Source: Armigeres subalbatus
Taxonomy: Eukaryota > Arthropoda > Insecta > Diptera > Culicidae
Length of the DNA: 64,000 bases
Direction of reading: 5' to 3'
Assembly (NCBI RefSeq): GCF_024139115.2
Contig: NW_026942982.1
Span: 186,001 to 250,000 of the forward strand
Below, one piece after another: positions 11,801 through 22,029 of the stretch (the first letter of the stretch is position 1; every line of letters begins with the position of its first letter). The notes below the pieces were generated by a model. The model searched no databases and had not been told where the DNA came from. It saw nothing but the letters and a program-made list of their open reading frames with translations. Made by a program: the position numbers and the translations under genes.

Positions 11801-14800
11801 GTGGAAACAACGAGCAGATTTTTTTGGGTGTGGAAGATTTCGAGAAGGTTCTGTAGCTCATAGCAGTCAGTGAGGCCTCGGACAACTACATACATTTTAA
11901 GGTCATCGGCAAACAACAAACAACCTCCACGTCGCAGAATAAGGTTTACGTCGTTTATGAAAAGCGAGACTAGCAATGGTCCACTCCAGAAAGGTTCGAG
12001 AAACAGTCGGACGAATTGTTTCCAATACTGACCGACATTTGGCGTCCAACCAGATATGATCTGAGCCAGGTGCATAAAGCAAAAGAACAGCCCATTTTTT
12101 CTAGTTTTGCAAGCAGCAAGTCATGACTAACTTTGTCGAAGGCAGATTTTAGATAGGTGTAAACGGCATCTATTTGGAATTGTCTACACATGTTCTCCAT
12201 GCAAAACGAATTTAAACTGGTAAGATTCGTTTCCACAGAGCGGCCAGGAAAGAAACCATGCTGAAAATACACTTGAGAAGTGTTTAGCGAAAAGGCTGCA
12301 TTTCTCCTCAGTATTCAACGCAATGTCGTTATCGAGAAAAACACGTGATGGCAGTCCAGTTTACTTCCTTTTAGAATTCACGAAAGACCAAAACTTCTTA
12401 GGGTGTCGTCGGAGATTTTGTTGCGTGAGATAAACATAATGTTTGTAACGAAGTTTATTATACCGCCGATAATCATTGCTGTTCCGTTCAGTGAAGGCAC
12501 ACCGTCGATAGGTATAAGCGCGAAGAGCTCTAGGGCGCACTCTTTTCAGGTTGCGTAATAGAGCATTAGTCCACGGTGGTTTCCTCGGAGGCTTTCGCTT
12601 CGGTACAGTGTCTAAAACGCAGTCACGTAGCAGACAGTTGAAGCGGTCTACAGCTGATTCGATGTCCAGGCGGTCTAAAACATTCCAGTCAATACAGACA
12701 AGCATTGTCGGAGCTGTTGAAAATCGGTTTTGCGAAAATTGAGTCGGTCGTCACTCATAGGTCCATCGAAACGTAGATTGAATCCGTTGTCAATTGATAT
12801 ATCCAACGCAGGATGATAGTTGTCAAGTGGCACAACGGCGTCCGGAGCCTCAAGGACAGTGCATTCATGCAGTGAATAATCATTGATAAACACCAAGTCG
12901 AGCATGTTTGATTGAAAGTTGGAAATCCTGTTGATTTGGTTGAGTCCAAGAAAAGCAATTCCATCGATTAGTTGGCGACTAGCAGGTGTAGTTGTAGACA
13001 AAAGCGGATCAGGAAACGTATATCCATGGTGAGAGAGAGACCAGACAAGTCTTAGTTAATTCAAGTCTCCAAGCAGAAGAACCACATCCGATGATAAGGC
13101 CAAAGCGGAGGCAAATTCTGTAGCACCAAGGTGAAGTTGTATTACACTGCAATCATGTCGTCGGTCGGGAGGAATATACGAGGCACCGATGAAAACGCTG
13201 CGTCTAGAGAGACTTATTTTGGCTCAAAGAGTCTCAATTGAATTGAATTGTCCGACGGCGATCTGGCAGGAAACAAGCTCATTGGAAACAGCAACTAGAA
13301 CACCGCCACCACGCACGCGAGAGCTATTAGATATACTGCGGTCCACTCTATAAACGATGAAGTTGTCACCGAAAAGTTGGAGTGAGCTGATTCTCCCATC
13401 AAGCCAGATTTCGGTGAAAACATAAACATCATACTCGTCGTCAAGTACAGCCAGATCAACGTCGTCCAATTTGGTAGAGTCCTCTAGTATTTTGTTAATA
13501 TACTCGCAGATTCCTAGTGGAAGCGTTTTCCATGACGGAAGTCGAAACCAAACTGAAAAGCGGCGAATTTTCAGGCAACGACAGATCATTAACGTGATTA
13601 TACTCCGGAAGTCCCGTATACCATAACGACAACGACGGGTGGCATTGGAAGGCACGACTGGGTCGGTAGGCTCAGGGACTTCCTTAGTACTTGTTACAGG
13701 GTGTCCCAGATCCAAAGTTGCAGTAAATGATGATAGAATGCTTCCCAAGTAGCACACGCAACATCTTCCAAAAAGCACCTTGTTTCTTTTCAGTTTCATT
13801 AAAGGCATTAGAAAAACATCAAAGCACGAAAAAGTTGCATCAAGATGTCAAAAACGTTCGAGTTGTGATCAATGTTTCATTAACATTGCAGTACGTGTTT
13901 AACATTGGGAAACAAACCACCAAAGAATACTGCACTTTATGTTGCAAACACGAAACAAAATCATTAGGTTGCATATTTTTAACCATGTAACTTCAATGCG
14001 TCTTTCAAAATTTATTTGTTTGTTTAAATTAAGTTGCAGGTAAGTGTAGTGTGTCTTCATGTTTAGTTTAGCATCGTTCAACGTTTTGACAACTAACATT
14101 TTTTTCCTGTGATGGTGCAATCAAGTAACAGAAAATCCGAGTACAAAACTTCGAAGTGTTGAATGGTGCTGTGGTATAGTGAAGGACTATCAATCACAGG
14201 ATCCAGAAATCGAATCCAGTTTTATGTTTTTATTTTGTTTTTTTTTCCGCTGTAGTATTCTGCAACATTATTGCAATTTTACTGCAATCAAAGGATGTTC
14301 CCGTAGGCTCCACCTCTTGCGCTTTTTAGATTGCAAGAGAGTTATGTTTGATGGCACATACACAAAGATTGTTTCTTTCCGAATAGTTGCATCGCAGTGA
14401 AATATTCAGTAGTGAAACAAGTTGTGCTGCTTGGGTTGTTTCTGATGCAGGAGCACTGACAATACAGTCGAATGGTATGGAGTAGCTGGAAGCCGGAGAA
14501 GCATCAGGTACCGAAAGTATATAATTAGGAGGATACTCGCCTGAGGTTGGAGTGCGGAAACCCCCACACGACCACACGACCGGGACGATGATGAAAGATG
14601 CTGCAGAGCTCGAATGGGTCGGGGGATAGGAGAAATCCTCAATACTTGTCGAAGATCAGCAACAGTAGATTGTATGTTTTTTCAAAATCCAAGATTAGTT
14701 TTTTGAGAAATCAACAAACTCTCTTAGTCGGATTCCGGTGGGCCATGACGATGGTTCGAGCGCCAATTCTTTGAGATCAGGATCCAATCCGATTTTGTAG

Positions 14801-17800
14801 GACACGAAAGTCATCTCTGCCTCTGGGAACAAGACGAATCACCTCAGCGGCAACCAAAATATTCAAACAACGTGAGACTATTTTCTGCACGTCGCTATCA
14901 TTAATTAGCGGATTCAATCCTGTCATGTACAGCCAAAACTTATCCGGTTTGGCGACTTGCATAATAGACGGCACGGAAAGTTGAAATTCGCTAAGATCAA
15001 TACTTTTCGTTCCGCTCACAGCAGCAGTGCATTCATCCAGCCTACGGTCATCTCGGCGGCGTTTAATACCAAGCCTCGGCCATGCCGACGACGAGAAAAC
15101 AGAAATTGATTTGAACGGTTTAAGGTGGTTATACAACAAAGCCACAAATCGGCCATCTTGGAAACCACGTGCTTTTTTCTAGTGATTTTTCAAGAGCACG
15201 AATTGAGAAAACCACAACGCCCATGGGGATGAAACATCCGCAGATCGTTTGTTTACTTATGCTGAACAATCGACGTGGTGAACAGCTCCTGCACCTGTTT
15301 CGGTATTTCAGCAAGCTGTGGCATTTCATCGGGTTGGCTCCTGAGGTTGTCCGCCAGATATGCGCGAACGACCGTTCAATTCAGTTCGACAAGGAAGACA
15401 AATAAACATTGCCTTCCCTGATGCGAATACTTCTTTGATGGAGCGAGAAAAAACCTCAGCAGTGCTGGTTGAAAGAAGCCTCACAGAAGAAGCCACAACA
15501 AATTGGCTCGAGATCGTTTATCTCCTGTTTGCACTCGCTGCATTTTTTTTTGCCATATTGCACTCGTACCCGCTTTCAACACAGCAGCAAACCAAAAGTT
15601 CTGACGACGTTGAAACAGTGGTAAATCATCGTTCTTCGATATTCCACAATATACACGCACAATGAGCACAAATTTTTACAACTTAAAACACAAAAACTAC
15701 GGTTTAAAAAGCTAATTTGCGTAAAAATAACTGCTAGACAAAATAAACAACACGAACTCATTTTATAGAAGCTTATAAAAGAATCAAAACCAAAATGGAA
15801 AATCCAGTGTCATCCGAAGCGGCAGATTCGAGACCTGGAAGGTCAAGATGGAGAAGGTCAAGATGCTAGTTCGGGAGAACATACACGGAAGAAAAAATGT
15901 ACCCAAAATTGAGTACTTTTAAACTTACTTTTGAGTTATTTTTTCTCTTCGCTTTCATCCACTCTTTCTTTTGTTGTCAAAAACAAAAGAGCCAAACAAT
16001 CCAACGACGCCAGTTCAATACGGGAAGCCAATTTTGAGTTTTATTACCTGAGGTCGAAATTGAGTGAATTAAACTTAAATTTGGGTCAATAAATTTTCCG
16101 TTGGGTACTTTTTTAACATGGGAGTAAAGGCAAACTACTTCGACCCTACTTACTCAATTTTGGCTTCCCGTACGGATGTTCGAGGTTGGGTGAATTAAAC
16201 TCACTATTGGGTAGTTTATTTCTTCCGTGTATGGAAATACGTGTCAGAGGCGTCAGAGGACATCAAGAACCACCATCAAAACACGACGATGACAGCCAAG
16301 GTATCACTTCTGAAAAGGCTTTGCAAGGCAAAGTACGACGAAAACGGTAATATGGAGACCCACTTGTTTCGGATGAAGAACTATTCTCAAGCCTGGCGAA
16401 TGCGGGTCAGGAACTAGGCGAACCTGAATGTAGTATGATTATGAAGAGCATGCCAGAGTCTTTTGATCACCTCACAACGGCATTGTAGACCCGTGCGGAC
16501 AAGGACTTCACACTTAAAATAAATCGCAGATTTCTGTGAAATTTCACCGTAATCTCAACAGCAGAACTGTTCGGTGAATAATTTTACAGATTTTCGGTGG
16601 TTTTGACAGTTGAACAAATAAAAATCGCCGAAAATTTTGTAAAATACATACCGAACAAATCTGCTGTTGAGATTTCGGTGAATTGAAGCAAAATTCACCG
16701 AAATCTGTGAAATGATCTAAGTGTGTTGACCATGGAATTGGTAAAAAAGCAAGTTACTGGATTAAGCACAAAAGAGAATGGAGAAGTCCCATCAAAGTGA
16801 GTCAATCCTATGCGTCGCTTCCGAGAAAAAGATAATTTGCCATCAATGTCGGAAAACGGGCCACATAAAGCGTGACTGTTCGATGGCGAAGTACGAAGCA
16901 TCAGCATCCTATACGAAACGTGATTGTTCAATGATGAAGAGCGAAGTTTCAGCCACATCCGGTGGACGAGGGTAACAGAAGCTTGAGCAAAAAGGGAAAA
17001 TAGCGAAAACCTAACCATTTCCTTTCATGCTGTCCCACAACCGGAAGCAATTGAAGAATTGGATAGTCGACTCCGGTACCACCTCGCATATGTGTTGCGA
17101 CCGAACATCCTTCGATGAACTGAATCAAAGCACGGGTGTGACCATCACTCTACCTTCCGGTTCCGGTCACTTGAGTTGTTACAATGAGAACGGAGGTCAG
17201 CCTCAACGACGTATATTATGTCCCGGATTTGGAATCTAATTTGATGAGCCGTTGAGAACCTCGTTAACAAGGGAGCGGAAGTTACATTTGAGAAAACCCG
17301 TGGCTGCTTGATTAGATGTGGAGACGTTGTGACAGCAGTTGCAAAGAAGATAGGTGAACTGTACCAACTGAAGACTATCCACGAACGAAGCATGAAGGTT
17401 GTAAGGCATACGAAAGATTGCATTCATTCTTGGCATCGCGAGCTAGGGCACCGAGACCCGAACGCAATCCAGCGGGCTGTCCGTGAAGGACTGGCAAAGA
17501 ACGTATTTATCAAGAAATGTAACATTTTTCGGACATAAGTTGTGCTGAAGGGAAGATTGCACGGAAGCCACGGAAAACGGAGCGACAATCGATGAAGATC
17601 CTGGACCTATTACATACCGACATTTGTGGTCCCATGAATACCGTGACACCGGGCGGATCAAGATATTTTTTAACCATAATCGACGACTTTAGCCGCTACA
17701 CGACGGTGTATTTCTTGAAACGAAAATCGGAAGCAGCAGAAGTGATCGAGGAATACGTTACCATGGTCCACAGCCGTTTTGGACGAAATCCCGTTGTCAT

Positions 17801-20729
17801 CCGTTCAGATAAGGGCGGTGAATATAAGGCCAAGTGTTTAGGTTAATTTTATCGATCCAATGGAATTGTTGCACAGTATACAGCAGGTCCCGCATCAAAA
17901 CGGAGTTGCGGAAAGAAAAAATCGGACGTTGGTGGAAATGGGTCGATGGGTCGATTGATGCGAAGCTTGAATATCGCTACTGGGCCGAAGCCATCAATAC
18001 AGCTGTACACCTCCAAAACATCCTATCATCTAGGTCCATCGAAAAGACACCATTTGAATTATGGTACCGTCAACTGGGGGGAAGATGATCATTGAGGTGA
18101 AGATGATCATTTGATGCGTCAGTCAAAAGTGCCAAATTTTTTTATGAAACGGTAGTCAACAATATTCTCCGTTCAAGTAATTTTACCGCTAGGTAGAAAT
18201 TCGAGTTTTTCGATTATAATCATGAAAATGTATTTTGTGGAAGAAAGAGAGAGATAGTCATAAATGACGCTATTTTCGTTTCAAATATTGACTTCGTAGA
18301 CTTCTTTTCGTAGTAAATTCAACATTCATACAAATAACCTAGTGTATTTTGACTACTAGGTCATAATGATTTTAGTAGAGCTGTCTTGATCAACTTCACC
18401 CCAAACCAGATTACTCAAAAAATGTGTGATAATTTAATTTATTTTAATAAATGCGAACGTATTTCAGAAAACTAAAGTTGTTGATTATTGCAACGTATAG
18501 CAGTACATGTTTTGAAAATATTTGTTTCGATTTAAAATGTAAACACACATTGTTATTGCATTTTTTGCCTTAAAAATGATCATCTTCCCCCCAGTTGACG
18601 GTACGGAAACATTCGGACAACAGCAAACTACACATTTTTGGATGCTTAGCTATCGTTCATGTGCCAGCTGAGAAACGCACGAAGCTTGATCCTCAAGGGT
18701 AAGAAACTGACTGCGAACTTTATATAAATGGAGGATCATGAGGACATCAAGCATTCGGAAAAGTTGGATACTGAAATCGTAGAGTACGAACCAGAAGTCG
18801 TCCAGCAGTTCAATCTCGATATTCTGGGTGATCTTGTTGATGCGGCTCCAGAATCTGAATGAAGATGACGATGGTGCAGCAGTCGACGAGGTAATTGAGC
18901 CAACTGCCACGCCGGTTAGACGATCATCCCGAAACACAAAAGGTGTGCCGTCTCTGCGTTTCCGAGAAGCAACAGGAATGGCAAGAAAATTTAAACATGA
19001 GCCGAAAACATACGGCGAAGCAATGAATAGTCCCGAAGTAGAGCTATGGAAGATTAGATAAAATCATTGCATGAGAATTGTAAATGGCATTTGGCGGATC
19101 TTCTACCACCTGATCGGAAAGCGATTGGCTGCAAATGGATATTTGTACGCAAATTGGACGACGACGGAAGATATCGAAAGTAATTGGTGGAATTAAATGG
19201 AGAGTACTTAACTCGTCTTAGACGGAAATAAAGAATGAAATTTACTCTAACTTAAATCTGTGTTATAAACGAGAGATCTCATAAAAGCTGCGAGTATTCA
19301 TCAAGTATTCGAGAGCTTAAATAGATGTAGGTTGCGGTCACACATTTCGAAAGACCGGAGAGTGACGAAATCTTTATTAAATATTTATTGGATTAGAATC
19401 CGGCAGAACATCGCAGCAAATGCAGACCCAGGGGCTCGTGATGAGTTTCCTCAACAAATAAATCATGGAATTCAATAGAGATCTGACCTGGTGAAGGCTA
19501 AAAGCGAGCAGCCGCCCAGGATAGAGATTCTCTACGTTGGTCCTATGTATTCCTAGGGGTGCTAATGGCCTATGATTAAGTGAAGGGAAATGTCCAATTT
19601 GACCCTGGATTAAGGCCTGAATAATGTCGTTGAAAGCCACTTTGTTTCGAGAATGGCGGGGAGAAGCGGCTGCATAAACGAAACCAAGCAGCCGGATAAT
19701 GTCTTCGAGAAACGCACAAAACCGACCTTAATTCACACAATACGTTTGGGTTTGTTAAGCAAACTTGGCAACTTCAAAAAGAAACAAAACAAGAACAGCA
19801 AAACGCAACAATTCTTTTTCAGTTAACTCTTCAAAGAGAAATTGAATTTGAAGTTGTATCAACAATAAATATTGTTATTCATAAATTAATGCGAAAATAT
19901 TGTTGAGTTTAAGGAGAATTTGATATAATAAATCTATAGGGTACGTATAATACTTACTTATCACCACAACCGTGAGTCCGAATGTGTTCCGACAATGTAG
20001 AGACGAATTTTCCGCAGACTGGACACATCTCTCGACGCGGTGGGGCCTTATAATCCAATGGATAGATTCTAGGTCTGCCAAGTTTCTTTTGCGATTGATC
20101 AGTATCCACTGATGGCTTTGATTTGTCGCCCTCGTTCGGTGAATGTTTCGAAGCTCTAGAGACTGGCGATTTCTTCAGCATTTTTGCTTTTTTCTTTGGT
20201 GCTTGTTCTTCGAAATCAGTTGTATCAGTTCTGGGATCAACATCGTTTTCAGAGAGTTCTATCTTCTCGCTTACATTTATAAGTTCGACCTCAAGGTACA
20301 TGCGAGGTTTTCTAGTTTCTTCTGCCGAATTTTCGGTAACTTCGTCTTTCAGTAGCACTGAATGTTCTTGTTGATTGAATGCATCACCAACCCTGTGTTG
20401 CAGCCGTTCTTGATAAATTTGATCATTTTCAATGCACGACGTGCAGAACCTGTGCCACTGATAGATCAATGAACTACAACCAGTGCAGATGAATGGATAA
20501 TCAACATCATCCTCCGTTTTGACGATCTGAAAAATGAAGAACTGAAACTATTTCAAAATTTCTTACAATGGAATTTCTAACTTACCTTTACTGGCAAATA
20601 TTGCAGAACAAGTTGTTCCAATTTCTTTTCACCGGGCGAGGAGTTCTCCTTAGAGCTATCGTATCCATAATGACTGGGATCGAAATAGGAACGTTCTGCC
20701 AGGCACAAACGACACACAGTTTCCATCAT
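8278..20729 (-). CDS. ZAD-A: ZAD-domain C2H2 zinc-finger protein, four exons
   Basis: Predicted exons on the minus strand are 20729-20586, 20526-19958, 8803-8513 and 8443-8278 (stop TGA), 389 codons plus stop. All junctions are GT-AG and phases match: exon 2 ends GAT AA (donor GTAAGT), exon 3 begins with G, giving K238. ZAD proteins are dipteran DNA-binding transcription or chromatin factors that dimerise through the N-terminal zinc-binding domain. Seen here: ZAD cysteines C6, C9, C62 and C65; a charged linker; an AT-hook-like LGRPRIYP; a short finger C216-X2-C219-X9-H229-X3-H233; then five C2H2 fingers from residue 239 to about 366. The 11.2 kb intron 2 (19957-8804) is filled with transposons. 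Joining the two halves rests on phase and on the same exon layout in ZAD-B; if wrong, each half is a fragment. Function and targets are unknown. Confidence 0.75.
9291..9550. mobile_element. MITE with 23-bp CACAGAGAAACAGAC... inverted repeats
   Basis: The left end CACAGAGAAACAGACGTCTC and the right end GAGACGTCTGTTTCTCTGTG are exact complements. ACTGA lies near both ends and may be the target duplication, but the left end is offset by two bases. It shares its TIR family with 390-736. It lies in the ZAD-A intron. Confidence 0.75.
9959..10048 (+). mobile_element. Truncated copy of the AAAAGATATTTTAG MITE
   Basis: It matches the first 90 bp of the complete element at 51677-51864, including GTCGCTGTCGTCGCTGTCC, and stops after AAATGTCA. 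The second terminus is missing. Confidence 0.75.
10828..11589 (-). pseudogene. LINE reverse transcriptase, thumb and C-terminal region
   Basis: A frame of about 250 codons contains WVDHVKDLRVALDEKLTY, ALYCSLVRSILEFASVVWNP and RFEAVQRRFVRYAL. These are hallmark blocks after the catalytic core in Jockey-superfamily LINEs (the usual VLGV is VKDLRV here). The open frame is long for a relic, but the upstream core is broken and displaced by a MITE. Confidence 0.85.
11590..11812. mobile_element. MITE nested in the LINE reverse transcriptase
   Basis: A 17-bp inverted repeat, CGTTGTTTCCACCTGAA and its complement, bounds the segment. TTCAGGTGGAAA and ACGTGAATTTCAGG motifs recur inside. The RT similarity stops at one end and resumes at the other. 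Confidence 0.75.
11813..12272 (-). pseudogene. LINE reverse transcriptase catalytic core
   Basis: Two overlapping minus frames carry HGFFPGRSVETNLTSL, DAVYTYLKSAFDKVSHDLLL and LLFADDLKMY. The last includes the FADD catalytic motif. A frameshift near 11990-12070 separates the first two from FADD. Confidence 0.85.
12361..13742 (-). pseudogene. LINE endonuclease and EN-RT linker
   Basis: The endonuclease part reads DVYVFTEIWLDGRI, SRVRGGGVLVAVSN and, in another frame, QSNMLDLVFI with VVPLDNYHPALDISI. These match the TETWL, RGGGV, LDLVF and SDHxP-like blocks (here DNYHP) of LINE apurinic endonucleases. The linker ends in a basic region with RYNKLRYKHYVYLTQQNL and KKFWSFVNSKRK before RT. Stops and frameshifts near 13000-13220 show it is inactive. 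Confidence 0.8.
13744..14435. mobile_element. 692-bp TIR element nested in the LINE, 2-bp target duplication
   Basis: The ends are CCCAAGTAGCACAC and GTTGTGCTGCTTGGG, related to the MITE at 4208-4314. TT flanks both ends. The interior has no convincing gene. It contains a tRNA-like stretch at 14164-14218, with TGGTATAGTGAAGG and AAATCGAATCC resembling A and B boxes. Confidence 0.65.
14695..15145 (-). pseudogene. LINE ORF1-like fragment
   Basis: The frame holds PDKFWLYMTGLNPLINDSDV and SRCLNILVAAEVIRLVPRG. After a frameshift it continues to LEPSSWPTGIRLREFVDF, a typical C-terminal block of Jockey/CR1-type ORF1 nucleic-acid-binding proteins. The zinc-knuckle part is not seen. Confidence 0.65.
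15884..16229. mobile_element. MITE with CACGGAAGAAA ends and TA target duplication
   Basis: CACGGAAGAAA and its complement bound the segment, with TA on both sides (15882-15883 and 16230-16231). The interior carries repeated TGGGTA / TACCCA motifs in both orientations. A TA duplication suggests a Tc1/mariner-type source. Confidence 0.7.
16509..16725. mobile_element. MITE with CACACTTA ends in copia gag, 2-bp target duplication
   Basis: The ends are CACACTTA and TAAGTGTG, and longer imperfect inverted repeats contain CACAGATTTC-type sequence. Removing it with one TT restores the gag frame as KDLTMELV. Confidence 0.75.
16778..16975 (+). pseudogene. Copia gag, zinc-knuckle end
   Basis: The frame contains ICHQCRKTGHIKRDC, a CX2CX4HX4C nucleic-acid-binding knuckle, followed by a partly duplicated KRDCSM segment. 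It lies between the nested MITE and the protease. Confidence 0.85.
17027..18066 (+). pseudogene. Copia protease and integrase, broken
   Basis: The protease shows WIVDSGTTSHMCCDR with the catalytic DSG. The integrase follows in shifted frames: an HH-CC-type HSWHRELGHRDPNAI segment, then LHTDICGPMNTVTPGGSRYF, LTIIDDFSRYTTVYFLKRK, VIRSDKGGEY and WAEAINTAVHLQNILSSRSI. Aspartates of the catalytic triad are visible. Stops at about 17240 and 17845 show decay. Confidence 0.85.
18067..18601. mobile_element. TIR element inside copia integrase, TA target duplication
   Basis: The ends are CCGTCAACTGGGGGGAAGAT and its complement, extending to at least 26 bp, with TA on each side. The copia frame reads PFELWY up to the left end and resumes as a GxxHSDNSKLHIFGC-like block to the right. 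The interior (535 bp) has no open frame of note. Confidence 0.8.
18606..19190 (+). pseudogene. Copia linker and start of reverse transcriptase
   Basis: The frame contains VRRSSRNTKGVPSLRFRE, the RxSxRxxKGVP motif between integrase and RT. This is followed by KTYGEAMNSPEVELW and, in a shifted frame, AIGCKWIFVRKLDDDG, the first RT block. The remaining RT and RNase H are missing. Confidence 0.75.
19211..19957. other. No gene recognised
   Basis: It contains CGGCAGAACATCGCAGCAAA at about 19400, which is also found in similar form at 23957-23990, so at least part is a dispersed repeat. The rest is AT-rich and adjoins the ZAD-A exon 2 donor. Confidence 0.3.
19958..20729 (-). CDS. ZAD-A exons 1 and 2: ZAD domain, linker, AT-hook, short finger
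   Basis: Exon 1 (20729-20586) starts MMETVCRLCLAERSYF and ends LEQLVLQYLPVK at donor GTAAG. A 59-bp intron (20585-20527) ends TTTTCAG. Exon 2 begins IVKTEDDVDYPFICTGC, completing the zinc-binding ZAD, then YQWHRFCTSC. The linker holds two basic clusters and LGRPRIYPLDY, ahead of EMCPVCGKFVSTLSEHIRTH. The start codon was chosen because CRLCL must lie within a few residues of the N terminus, as in ZAD-B and ZAD-D. The same short finger with nine residues between Cys and His occurs in ZAD-B. Confidence 0.88.
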
Positions 20730-21059
20730 GCAGAACTCTGACTCTTGAACAGAAAGTTCTCTGTGAGTATTTAGCTTGTGTAGAAATTGGTTTCTTTTGC
20801 AACAGCACTGTTGTTGATTTCTTCCTTGATCTGACGATGTTTTGTTTATATGCTTTGGATTCGGCGGAGCTTTTTAGTTTCGCCGTCAATAGGGAAGAAG
20901 AATAAGCCATTTTATGAGACAGATTCGAACAGCTGATCGAAATTTTGAGTGGACGGCTCGGTCTTTGTTTTGGTAAATTTGCATGTAAACCATCATCATT
21001 TCGTCATCATCATCATCATTTCATTTCATTTTCGCAAATGTTCCTTGTAAAATGTAAAT

Positions 21060-21214
21060 CTCGCTTAACTTTTCAAAAGGACCTAAGTAACATTTTTTTC
21101 ATGAATTAATTTGAATACTGCAATCAATAGCTTTCATGTTGTTCTGTTGATTGCGCTATTCAAATTAATTCATGAAAAAAATGTTACTTAGGTCCTTTTG
21201 AAAAGTTAAGCGAG
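21060..21214. repeat. Hairpin MITE-like repeat upstream of ZAD-A
   Basis: CTCGCTTAACTTTTCAAAAG and about 58 bp in total at 21060-21117 are repeated in inverse at 21157-21214 with no mismatch that I can see. It ends about 330 bp upstream of the ZAD-A start. A short (CAT)n run lies at 21000-21025. 21215-22020 holds nothing I recognise. Confidence 0.75.
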
Positions 21215-22029
21215 AAATATTAGTGTTTGGTCTCCTGTCATTTGAGCTTTTTATAAAATGGCTTATACCGCCAGCTATGCTTTCATTGAGAGAAAAAAGC
21301 AGATTCATGGAAGTATATTTTTGTTATAAAACGAGAATTAAAGATTTTTATCATAAAGTTTTTTGTTTAAAGAATTTTAAAAGCACACAGAATGATTATG
21401 TTATCTCGATTTTTTTTGTTTCACTTGAAACGCAGCTATTAGCATAATTAAATTAAATTCTTAAGAATGTTGACACTACAGACCAAAACTAGTTTGACTG
21501 AAATTTATTCATAACGTTTTAGAGCCATTTGAATTCTCATTTCTTAAATCATGCCATTTCGAATTTCCATGTTACTATACTTTTTTCAAGTTTTTTGTAG
21601 GTGGCGGCACTGATGAACGAACCACCCCTATGGACCACGAGCGTCTGCTTTTTCCACGATTCTTCTTCTTATCGGTCGGAAAAGTGACATCCGCTGTGGG
21701 CCGATATTATAAATATTTCAGTGACCTCGGAGCATTTTAGTTAAAGTGACCAGATATATTTTGTGCCAAAAGGGACAAAAAAAAAATTTAGATCCTTGTT
21801 TTTATTCAGAAACGTGCTCAAGTCAAAACTTTAAAATTTGATAAACGTCTTTTGGACTCGCTTGGTCCTGAATCATGCAGTAAATTCTACCCCTGTTGTG
21901 AATGAAGAGCGAGCTTTACTTGAATCTGTTTAACTTTTTACAACGGTGCGAGTTCCTGAAGGTTAAACTTATTTGTATTGGTTACATGATTCATTTTGCT
22001 AACATTCAAAGTGATCGTATTATTCGTTT

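Larger units (their letters stand above)
10780..15150 (-). mobile_element. Jockey/CR1-like non-LTR retrotransposon, degenerate and twice interrupted
   Basis: Minus-strand blocks are in the expected order for a two-ORF LINE: ORF1 (about 15145-14695), endonuclease (13808-12675), linker (12705-12361), RT core (12272-11813), RT C-terminal region (11589-10828), and an A-rich 3' end near 10800. Frames shift between blocks. Two DNA elements are nested in it: 13744-14435, between ORF1 and the endonuclease, and 11590-11812, inside RT. Clade assignment is by eye from the RT and ORF1 motifs and is tentative. The sequence just 5' of ORF1 (15160-15790) may be its 5' UTR. Confidence 0.75.
15795..19210 (+). 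mobile_element. Ty1/copia retrotransposon, degenerate, with three nested DNA elements
   Basis: The coding order gag, protease, integrase, RT is that of copia. Gag appears to start near ATGGAAAATCCAGTG at 15795. Inserts lie at 15884-16229, 16509-16725 and 18067-18601. The RT is cut short at about 19190, near a CTCGTCTTAGACGG motif that also follows the second copia element at 43742. No LTR pair or primer site was identified. Frameshifts and stops make it inactive. Confidence 0.75.
8804..19957 (-). other. Intron 2 of ZAD-A, 11.2 kb, transposon-filled
   Basis: In order from the left it holds unremarkable DNA to 9290, a MITE (9291-9550), a truncated MITE (9959-10048), a LINE with two nested inserts (10780-15150), a copia element with three nested inserts (15795-19210), and unassigned DNA to 19957. 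Blocks 9551-9958, 10049-10780 and 15160-15790 contain no gene I can support. The copia element lies on the plus strand and the LINE on the minus strand. Confidence 0.65.
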
